This document shows positions 40,301-52,300 of a DNA stretch of 53,685 bases, in pieces; within the stretch, counting starts at the first letter, position 1, and each line of letters begins with the position of its first letter. The stretch covers positions 113,412 through 167,096 of the forward strand of contig NW_003143815.1 in assembly GCF_000003605.2 (NCBI RefSeq), written 5' to 3'. The stretch comes from Saccoglossus kowalevskii (lineage: Eukaryota > Hemichordata > Enteropneusta > Harrimaniidae). Under the pieces are notes generated by a model. The model was given only the letters and a program-made list of their open reading frames with translations, searched no databases and had not been told where the DNA came from. The position numbers were made by a program, and so were the translations under genes.

Positions 40301-43300
40301 TTGCACCATGTGTCACATACATTCAGCTCATGTCAAATATGTGTGTACGTACAATGTGAATGCAAAACTCACGATGCCTAATAACCACTTTTAATTTACT
40401 CGATATAAGTACGTTGGAATACCTGGTTAACACATGACGCAAATCTGACTGTAGTGGTCTTTTTAGTCCCCGTAGTCCAAAAACGGGGACTTATGGTTTG
40501 CCCTGTGTGCGTCCGTGCGTCCGTGCATCTGTGTGTCCGTGCATCCGTGCGTCCGTGCGTCCAAGATCACCTGTTTGAAATGGCCGACTAGCGGCAATTT
40601 TGTTTTAAAGAATTCAGTTCTGGATTCGTATCCGAGATATGTCTGGATTGATCGAGTTCAAACTTCACACACACATGGTACATCGTGTCACAAATAGATA
40701 TGTGCATTTGCTACATGATCCGCTGAACAATAGCTGAATGATGGCCATTTTAAGGCCGAAAATGCACCAAAATAACGTATTTTCACAATTCCGGAAGCGG
40801 ATCTCAGTCATGCATGGATGGATTTTGTTCAGATTTAGTACAATGTGTTGTTCATATGCAGGTGCATTTTGGATTTGACCACTGAAAGTGGTCTGGGATT
40901 TCGGTCATGATCTGCTTTGAATGTATATGTCACTCAAATATGAACGGAACGGGGACGTGTCATTGACAACGACTTGTATACAGTTTGTTTTCGACTGTTC
41001 TGATATTTACATGAGTGTGAATTGTTGTAACTATAAACGACACTAAACAATTAAACTACTTCTTTGATATGGTTCAAACCACATAATATTAACACCATGT
41101 TACGTGACATTTATCGAAAGTACAACTACTGAATACCGAAAGTATTATCTTTTCACATGAACACAACAGAACCCCCTTTATCGACTATAAAACATTTCCG
41201 TAGTTACACTTTCAAGAGGGTAATTGGGATGTTGTCTGCAAAAACAACAAAGTAATCGAGAATCTTGAATAACATGCCCCCTGAGTATTGTACTGGTTTA
41301 CCTGATTCATATTGAAACAAATAACATATTTAAGTTTTTATTGTTTATAAATGAGACTGACTGGTTCATATCAGTCGGCGCCAAGTAGTAGACTTATGAC
41401 ACGTATTGCAATTGAAGGGAACAGATCCGGACAATTTAAACAATAAACCATACACTTCAAAGTGGAAAATACATTTACGAAAGCGTCAGAGGCGCCATAA
41501 AGATCTTTTGATTAATACCCCGAGGGGTAAACAATGTCTTTAATTTATGTCATTAGGTGCCCTGCGCTCTATAAAAGACAATTTATCACATCCCATTTGC
41601 TGTTAAGGAAATGAAAACTGTAGCCCAAGGATGAAAAAGAAGAATACAGTATAAAACGTGTATTATAATTTATAAGAATAACGACAGCTATGCTTGAGAA
41701 TTTCTTTATTACTATTCGATAAAATACAAAAATGGTCCTTAAAAACAGTTGATTAAAACAGCTGACATAACGACGGCTTATTGACTTTTTCGATCGTTGA
41801 AGCACGTTAATTTTTTTTCACCTGGCACCGACGATACGCCTGGTATTGGGCGACGGGAGGAAATATTAGCTCGGTTTCATTATTATGGTTCTTGGTAATT
41901 AGAAAACACGAATTGATTGTTAGATTTTTCTTGAAGCAATTATTTGAAACCGATGATACAATTCTTGAACACCCTATCTCGACTCAGTTGAAGTAATTAA
42001 TTCTGGGAGATCATAATGCTATCATCCAATAAATTGGGTTGATATTTGACCACATCATGCTGAGATGCTGACTTCAGTACATGAGGGCGCAGTTCATTTG
42101 GTAGCACATGGTGATAATTCAGATTCCAGACTAACACCGAAATTGAATGTCAAATGATGAAGCCCTGTGCAATTGTTCCATGTTTTTCTATATATGTACG
42201 ATATTTTCGCTACTGCTATGCCGCGTAACACAATAAAGTTCGATAAAGTGGTTTGATTGTACGTCCGCATAAATGAACGAAAGTAATCATCCAAACAAAT
42301 GTGTGTAGACGGAGTAAATAGTAATACAGACTGTTTAAGTTGATGTTAATAATCAGTCGCCTGTGACGAATGCAAATAATTGACTTAACAATTTGTTGTC
42401 ATGGTTACTGATAGTTTGTGGAGCAGCAATACCTTAAACAGGATATGCCTTACATAGTCGTCCATATTATTAGCTTTGCATCACCGACCCCAATCACACA
42501 ATGATAAGATATCGTGTGCCCATATCGTTACTACATCAAATTATATTAACCAAGAAACACATACCTCGTTGCCATAACAACTGGCATGGTTACATAAGTG
42601 ACTCTTCAAGGAGTCAATTGTAAAACAATTAAGTCTCCTAGAATCATGTTGGTTTAATGTTTTGTTTTTTTCGTGAATCTATAATTTAGCGCTAATAAAT
42701 TTTGGACACATATCACAAAGTAGATTACATGTGATTACCTGTTTGTATATAATCACATTAACTCTTGCTCCAAAAAATTATCACACTAAACTGGAATTGC
42801 CGTCTTAGCTATACTATTTTAATCTTACTGTATCTTACTGTATCTTACTGTATCTTACTGTATCTTACTGTATCAAGGAGTAATAGGAACCTCGTATGGA
42901 ATATTTTGGCGCCGTATAATATGTGCACGGGAAATGATAACCGAACGTAACGTTTCTAACTCATTATAACATGTTACACAATATATGTTTGTACCAACTC
43001 TCTCAACGTTTAATCATGATACTAACTTAAGGGGTGTCGAGATCTAGGTCAGAATTCACCCGCTGTGTGATGCGCATTCTATATTTCGTATTCAAATTTA
43101 AGGTCTGAAACTCGCTTCATGGACCATAGGCTTAGATGGGCGAGGCGCATGACAAAATCAACACAAATTCCAGTACATTGGGGAGAGGGCACTACAAACT
43201 ATATACTATTTCCGCATATTATCAGAGTAAAAAAATAAAAAAAAAATATATGTTTTTAGTCGTATGATGAAATTGTAAACCTAGAAAAATTACGTATTTT

Positions 43301-46300
43301 TATATTTAGAACTTAACGTCTACGGTCACGTGCGTACTTTCTCCACTGACAACAATATGATTTTCTTCCTCCATTGCTCATTGAATTCTTCTACCTTCTA
43401 AGTAGGGACCAGTGTTATGACTGTTCAATCGAAATAGCTATGGACCAGCAATGAGTTTGAACAATGAACGATTCATGACAAAAACTTATGTTTACGAAAG
43501 ATGAGACTTCAGAACACCTTTGTATACTGGATGGAGAGTTACCCAGCTCGAACTTGCATATTTGCAAGTCGGACGAATCTCGTTCGCAATTGATTCACTC
43601 CTTTACCTGAACTCTCGTCACCCTGTGGACTAACAAACAGCATCATGTCAGTCGTGGATCGGATCTACTGTACATTAGGAATAAATCTACTAAGCGTTGC
43701 ACACTGAACTACTCCAATATTTTCAATGTATACACCCTTACCGCTCGGTAACGATTTCCGTACATATTCTAGCCTGCCAACCTATTGAGCTAATAGTCTA
43801 CGATTGCTGAGTTCCCCAAACTCGGTAGAAATCCCGATCACAAAATCGCATGTTTCTTATTGAAAGTTTTCACGCAATATAGTCACACTTACGGCAGTAG
43901 TATGGTGTATGATGATTCCATGTTTTGATTAGTTGACCATACACCCGAAATCATTATTAACACTAGTGCTCAGTGTTATCTCGATTCAGTTGAAGAGCGG
44001 TGGTCGTTGCGCTGCGTCCTGATCGATATGGGACTCATAGCGACGTATACAACGCGTGTAAAATATATTGTTTATTTACATAAAATTCGAACACGCGCTG
44101 CGCGACGACCATGGCGCTTTAAATATTTAAGCCAGGTTATTCATTTTCAAAAATGGTCGCAGGACTTCCAGTGCCAGATATAAGATCTTACTTCAGCCAA
44201 TCTTTCTGACTAACCATGCTATGATTTATTGTCACAACAAAAGCATTCATGTTGTTACATATGCCTTCTATTATGATTCATATAAGCCTAAGTTATTCGA
44301 TTGCACGTGTTCGTTACATGAGAACACTTGCTTATTATCTCATGGGGTTCTTCTTGGTTAGCTGAATGATATATGGTTACTGTGGGTAATTCGAAAAATA
44401 TGTCCCTTGACGTTACAGGCGATGTGTACCGTTACTGTGATAATGATACCACGTGGTCTATACAGGACTTTACGCGATGTAAATCAACTGTCTTAGCGAA
44501 TTTGGAGCTTGAGGTAAGTCATACACGACACGTTTACAATTACAGCGGATTGAAGCGAAGAAGATACATTGTATTATACTATCTTTATTGTGGTTTACTT
44601 CTATTTTTAGGCACTTGACTTGGACGATTCGGCATCGAGTGCTCTTCTTCTTGCAGTCGATTTGCAGAATGCATCCAAACCGTCAAAACTGATAGTATCT
44701 GGTGATCTCGTGGCAGCTACCTCCATTTTATACACCTTGATAGAACATAGTTTACTTAGTTCGTGCAATACTACTTCGTCAATTGTTAAAAACTTTACGG
44801 AGGTAGGTTCAATATCTCAGCATTAGGGTCCGATGACATCATTAATTTAGGAATGTATTTTGTGGGTCGAATACTGGCGAGTAAACACAAATCTTTAATA
44901 TTCTCTTGATTTTTTTGTTCCGAAGGCAATCTTAATGGTTACGAGTCAACTATTAGACGAGGATTATTCAAGTCTCTGGAACGAAGTACACCAGGTGGGT
45001 CGATGGACATTATAAACATTATAAATACATCGTAATACCGCGGGATGTTTGATTTCTGCAAACGATCTGACATGAACTGAGCTGTCCACTCATATGCTGT
45101 AAATCAAATAGTTCTGATAAATCAAAGTCGTAGCATTAAGCGAATCGGTTAAGCTTTATATTAAGGCTTGAACTATCCGCCACACTAGAACGATTTTTTT
45201 TTCCCAATTGAAATATACAATATTTAATTCACTTATTTATTATTTAAAATATTATCGTACCACCTCTGTTGAGAGCTCTTTTTTCTCATGTTACGTTATT
45301 CAATCATTTGAAGTTAAAGTTTATGATTACAATACAATTTAAAAGGCTTGATAATCAAACAATTCAACTTGTGTGGTAAGATACTTAAACTTCGACAATT
45401 TTGTGTAATAAAACTTGCTGCGCTAAGAGGCGTCGCTCAGATCTTCATCCTATTTCCTTTGAAGTATGATGACGACCTTTGATCGCTTTTTACGTCATTG
45501 GAACACTCCCACATTATTAGCATCTCATGAATAATTAATACAATGGTTCTTCCACGAATTGTGCCAGTCGAGGGGATTTTGCTTGTATACTACCTTATAA
45601 CAATGTATTCAGTATATTTAATCAAAAAGTTGTAAACTGAAATAATTCTCCGACTGAAAGTCAATAAAGCGCATGTTAGTAAAGAAGAGTGTTCCTGCAA
45701 TTTATATGGTTACTTGTAGCAGGCTTCCCTGTATGAACGGTTGTTTATCTTCACTCACTGTGAACAGTGTTCACGGTTGTTGGATTGCGGTTCAGTTATG
45801 CATTTAAGCAAGCGCAAACAATATTTATATTACGGTTAAGTAACACATGTATCCCAGCGTCAGATATAAGATCTTGCTTCAGCCAATCAGCTGACCAAAT
45901 GTCTGGAATAACCATGTTATAATAGGTGGTTTGTGACAAGTGAAACTCCATCTGAATGAAGCTAATGATAAGACAGATTTAATTAAATAGAAAAATAGAA
46001 CGTGAAACATGACAAACAAATGGCGTTAGCGTTATTTAGTGGTGTCAAAAAAGTGGATCCGAAAAAGATGAAGGTATTTTGGGTGTATTTTCACGCTTAA
46101 AAATGTATTATAGACATTTGTTGATGGTCAATTTTGACGAAGTAAAGGTAGCCGAACACAATGTTTCCACCTGACAAACGTTATTTACAAATAAAGGTAT
46201 AACAAAACCCAAGTTCGACTCAAGTTGTACATTTTTGCGACAGTTAATCAATCCACAAAATTGCCAGATTTCGCAGTGAACGGAAATTTGTCTATTAGAT

Positions 46301-49300
46301 ATTACTGAATTTCTGCCTTGTTTTTTTTTTCAATTTCAGGTATCTGATGCAAACGCAGTTTTAAATTTATTACAGAAACTGACAACATTTTATGACGAAA
46401 CTATTTCGTGTATGTCGAATATTGATATACACGAAGTACAATTGTCCACAGTAAATATGGGTAAGTCATTCAGTGACGTGTGCTTCATGAACGATCTTCG
46501 ATCGAGCCTAAAATTGTCTCTTGTAATCGAACGTTCTCACTAGAAACCAAAGACTGGTATATTTTACATAATTTATGGACGAACGAGTTGAAAAAGTTTC
46601 AACCAAGAAACATGTCGTCAATACCGAGGGATACAAGAGTGAACTTCATTTAGATTGATTAATAATGTGAAACAAACACGTAGATGATCTACAGGGAAAA
46701 TGAGATACAGTGCGATAAGGAAGGTGTTTGATGGTGTCCCATTATTACGTTATTTAAGAAAACGTTCTCAGAATTTTGAATATACGCATAGAACTGTTAT
46801 TCTGTTTTAAACATAAGAAAAACTGATACACGTAGGTCAGGTCGAATTTTATAATTCACCACCACACAGTAAGCCTCGCACTTAATTTTGTTTTGCCATT
46901 TTCTAGCTTGCAAACATTTGCGTTACGGTGAGTGTCGGTGAGTGTCGCATACTTAAGCACGTCCAATTACGACGAAAGTGTCGCTTTATTAATTAACTCA
47001 ATGTTTAGTCGTTTTCTTAATTTACGAGCTCTGAACTTGTTTCCCGATCGCCGCGGACTCGTAACATATGAAAATTACGCCAGTCGTTGATAGATAAACT
47101 CGATATCACACAGCCATAAACCAGAGATCATATTTATCGCTTAACCTAGCAAGAAAACAGTACGTGAATTGTGTTCGCGCATCTACGTAAAGTTAGCACG
47201 TCTCATGTCATGCTGACTGACTGACTAGACACCTTTGTCACTAAACATATATTTGTCTATGAGTAATCGATTTATATACTCACATTTAAAAAAAAATACA
47301 TGTTGCGCGCATGAAAACCATTCGAATTGAATTGAATCCTTTTTTTAATATTCAGAATGTGCTGCATTTAGTTATGTTTAGGCTTCTATGAAGAGAAACA
47401 TAAAATAAATAGATATATATGTTTATACCTTCGAGAGGAACTTTTAAAAGACAGTACGCATGGCATCTTAGACCTTTTAACACTGAATGCATTTTATTAA
47501 AAGCCCGCAGCATCCGTTGAAAAGAGAGTTTAATACGCGCCAGGAAATCGCATAGACGGCCTTCCTTTACTGCTATAAAGAGTAGGACAAAGGAAATGAA
47601 ACACGAAGGTTCTGTATAAAGTGTCTCTAAATGTCGAAGCGAAAATAAATGTTCTATTTAATTGGCTTAACTTTTTTTTAATTCTTTATAAGCTCTCCGA
47701 TGTTGTCAAATATATGTTTTTAAGGAAGAGCATGCACTTCTAAATAGGATAATATACGAATAATAGACATTGTGTCAATAGTAGGTTTTTACGAGTTTCA
47801 TGTGTGTTTAATTCATTCGATTACTAGTATTTGTTTCTCACACTGGTGCTACGTATTGTGTTGGCTGCTGTGTTTCCCCCATCGACCTTCTTGTGCAGAC
47901 TCACTCTCAATTGTGGAAGTCGATAACATTGCGAATTGTATTATGTGAATCCGCTATATACAGTCCGCTATTATACGCGTGCTACAAGCATTTTCTACTG
48001 TTCAACCCTTGACAGTGAATTTCTTTTCTTGCCTGTAATATAAAAAATATTTTGTAGAATGTTGGTAGATTTATCAAATTATAATCCAACAGCCAAAATA
48101 TGTATTAGTGTTTTCCGGTAACGTTGAATAACACTGCTATTACTAAACGTTGTTACGATGGGTGACCGAGAATACTACAGTGCATTTTGTCATGCTCAGG
48201 GTTTGGAACTACGTGACAGGACTGTTTCCGAACCTTAAGACCATACTGCATGACGGAACCCATAATGAGCTATTTCGGCGTTAATAAACACAACTACCTT
48301 AACCAATACAAAACCGATTTTTCAAAATTTTTTAGTTGAGCGAATTAAGATAAGGACATGATATTGTATTATTATCTTAACAGTGGCATGTGTTTTTTTG
48401 CTTTTTATTAATTCAGACGCATCATTGATAACAGTTCCAGCTAATGCCAGCGGAAAATACGTTTACCCCACGGTCACAACTACCAACAACGACCAGGTGA
48501 CTGTACCAATAGATTTACTAACTGAACTAGGTAACCAAATTAGTATTTCCGAGAATTCTATATTTGGTGTGAGGCTTCTTTGTTGCATTTAACTAACATT
48601 TGAAAATCATTCTGTCGGTAAGCGTATGTGTTTTCTCTGCGGGATATTGCTGCAAATGGATTTATGGCAGTTGAATTCTAGCCGGAAACAACAAATCTTG
48701 TTAAATTAATGCGGGTTTTCAGTTGTCTCTACAATATGGCTGGGTGGGGTGATGGCAATCTTGTGGTGATTAAGAATCGGAGAAAGGGATGTGGTATTAT
48801 TCGAATTGGTCAGAAGATAACCCCCATACACTTTCATACACATCGTATCTGTATACGCATACGATATCTTAACATTGCTTTAAACCACTTTTCCACTGAG
48901 TTTCGCCAGCAACTGTGCAACCCGTACATGGCGTCACATCAAACCAGACTTGGATTTGGTAATTTTGTTTGGTAGTGTTATATTTCGTCATTTATATATG
49001 ACATATAGGTGAAAACGTGTGACATGACAGGCGACTGCAGATCAGGAGAAAGTGTCGTCGCTGTTTGATATGCGTCTTTTACATCCACTTATGCCACAGA
49101 AACACTTCAAAACGGGAGAGCGCTATTTAAAAGGTTTATTGAAGAGACACAATCACAGTGTACATTCGTTTCGTGTGTATGTATTGCTTACTGTCGAATA
49201 TAATCATGTTTTACTTAATCGTCAATGCAAATATTACAAATTTAACAAGAAATGTATAGAATCGTATGCAGCTATAAATAGACTCATTCTTTTTGTACCG

Positions 49301-52300
49301 ACACTCACAGAGTTATATAAATACATGTATATGTTCAGTTAGTGAATATTACCTATATTGTATTTATGGGAATAATTATATATATTGTTTTGGGTGAAGT
49401 TGGTTATATGGGAAATAATATATAAACCACAATTAACCTATGATGAATTCAAAGGTGTATGTTTGTCTGTTCTTTCCATCTTTTGCACGCTCCCTGTATC
49501 ATCATTTCTCATTAATTTTACTTTTGTAGCTCTCAATTGTATTAATTGCAACATTGCGGCACAACGATATATACATTTTTTTGTCATAAAGCAATTGTCC
49601 CTAATTTACATAATTAGTATTCCTTTTACAGATTCCAATAATAAATCTGGGTTGGCCGTCGTTATTTATCGTACCGTGACGTCATTATTACCAAGCACTG
49701 ATTTGAACTCTAGGTAATTTTAATAATTGTGTATCACCATAGTTACATTGTACAATTGCATTAAGTCAATACTGTGTGGATTATATCATCGGTCTCGCAG
49801 ACAACAAATTGTATCAAATACAGTATATCGACCGTGTGAAATACGGTGTATCATTCAAGTTGTCGAAAACATATATTTATCAAAAAAGATTATTAAGTAC
49901 ATACCGAAAAAGGTATATCGTCAGTATTGAAGACGCCATCCTCTTATCGAAAACATTATATCTGCCCTATAGAATACTAAAATTAAATTCCCAGGTCAGA
50001 TTTGGTTATATCATAGCTCCATGGTTAGATAATCCACTCCGAATATATTATATCGACGTTATAGAAGACGTTATAGCGAAAATGTCGATTACATTATGTT
50101 AGCTGTGGCCAGATATGTGTCATGATTATATCATCCGGATCGAATGTATGTTAGCCGTGTCGAATCGAACATAATATCGGCCTTTAGTTATCGAATTCAT
50201 TATATTGACCGTTCTTTATCGATCGTGTCGAATGAATAATATTGGCCGAACTCATTATATCAGCTGCATTGAAATCATTATACCAGGATTGTCGGAATAA
50301 TTTTATCGGCCGTATGACAGACATATCGACGTAAGCGTAGCACATGTCAAGGTGCCGAAGTTATAGTTTTGTATTCGGAGTCCGCCTGGTAAAACAATGC
50401 TTTCCTCTCTTAGCTCTTCACCCGAGTATTTAATTTTGGGACAAGCTTGAAATCATTCAATCTTCATATTGATGCAGTCACTTAATATTGGAATGTCGAT
50501 TTCAATGACAAAACAATTTGACTATGATGATATATCGTAGAAGAAATTACTTTTTGTGTGATACAGATCGACACTGTAGTCACAACTGCTTAAATATCAA
50601 TGTCTCTGAGGGCGCCAATAGTGATTTATGTGGTATTTTGTCCACAGCAACTGAGCCACGGAATAATTACTGCGTGTTCAGTCTGAACACATCACCCACT
50701 GATCAAGCAGTATCTCAATAGCCGGAAATTACGAATCGGTGACGTCAAATGTCTACTATTTCGTAATCACAGTAATACATCATGGTTAAATTATTGCTTT
50801 ATCTCTCCTAGACTGGCCAGTTCTGAAGGTCAACTGAATAGTGACATATTATCAGTGGTCATGTACCCGAGTCAAGTACAGCCATTAGAACAACCTATTC
50901 TGCTACAATATTCACATCTACAGTCAGCAACCAATCCGGTTTGTGCCTTGATGAACTATGCCCTCACAACAAGGTAATTCAATATAACACACGGTAAAGA
51001 GTTCGATTCACTTCTCCATTTAAATAGCTCGTCGCTAGAAAGTGTAGTGTATACCAGAAAAATTGTGATGACGGCAAGCGCTGACAATAGCGACAAAATA
51101 ACAAGTAAAACTGCCCTCTAGTGATGAACATCACAAACGCGTTCACTATGTTTGTATCGTTCGCAGCTGTCCGTACCGATAGCTCTGTTCATTCATTCAT
51201 TCTAATTAATTGTCCATACTGCAGCATTTGGAGTACAGATGAGTGCGAGACGGTGTCCACTGCCAGTGACGTCACATCATGCAATTGCTTTCATGCAACA
51301 CACTTTGCCTTGTTAATGACTATAGAGGTGCGTGTGCAAAGTCGCAATTCCAATCAATTCAATATCGTTATTGAGACAATGAGATAATTTCAGATTTATT
51401 ATTTTTCAAACATATTAGAAAAAAAAAAACACTTGCCTTGGTGAACCACTTCATTTGGTTTAGTCTAATTCATTATAAAGAATTGTTACAATCACTAGGT
51501 CGAAGTAGATCAATTGTTCATAAGATTAATTGTGCTAGTTAATTTCTCCACTGAATTCATCTTTGTATCTTTTCTCCTCTGCAGGATGGCTCTACAGTAA
51601 AAGTGCCTCTCAATTCCATACTAGTTGCTGGGGTTGTCGTCGCTATGTTCTTTCTACTTGCAACGTTTGTAATGTTACTCTTCGTAAATAGGTAATTCAT
51701 TTATATACCAGCGTATAAACTAACTGATAAATTTAGTCTCGCGTCACATTTTTATTTCATACAATAGTATCATATTAATAATTGTATTTGTTATGCAGCT
51801 TTATACTCAATCATATATGTTTGAAGTTGTGTGTCTGGTTGTCGTGTTTTCTAATTGTTGACATTTTTTACTTCTAGGAGTTTTGAGTTTGATTGGGCCT
51901 TAGTTGTCAAATGTTTTTTATTCACAATGATGGTCAGCGATATAACATTCCTATCGGGAATAAATGCAACAGTCGATATGGTAAGTAGTATGATCTATTG
52001 TCAGCCATACAATCAACATGGACATTTGCTGGTATTTAATTCTAGCTTTGTTTTCTCAAGTGTATTGTTAGCATGCTGTTTCTGTATCCCTCAGTGTCGA
52101 CCAGTGATTTTATTGAATTATGATTTACACAATAGATAATTATTTATCGTACAAACAAAAACATTTGTATTGGCTAAAACTGAATTACTTGTATGTACTA
52201 TTACAGCATGTTTGGGTAGTTAGTACTATTTTATCGAGATAACTTTGTATGAGCTGCCAAAAGCAAAATGTGCGTTTGTTGTGTACGGTATATCACAACT

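Larger units (their letters stand above)
39296..44418 (+). other. Intron 2 (5.1 kb), splits the HormR domain
   Basis: Carries a Met-tRNA-like SINE (39800-39961), the GGGGAC hairpin element (40455-40930), X-box-like sites (42395-42408 and 42568-42581), a decamer array (42821-42874), a dispersed-repeat copy (43062-43233), a possible second SINE head (43738-43796) and one copy of a 57-bp repeat (44170-44226). No extra exon is expected because the HormR domain is continuous across the splice. Confidence 0.8.

Noticed and set aside
40515-40697. 60-codon frame rich in Cys and Val
   Set aside because: Produced by translating the GTGCGTCC octamer array.
48709-49342. Two open frames of 88 and 96 codons in intron 7
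   Set aside because: No domain, no matching splice phases, and composition like the surrounding intron.
50566-50721. Cys-rich frame after gatacag as the exon between exons 7 and 9
   Set aside because: Its incoming phase fits exon 7, but no donor in the phase needed by exon 9 exists before the stop. The encoded residues do not look like a GAIN strand, and 49632-49713 fits both phases and the fold.
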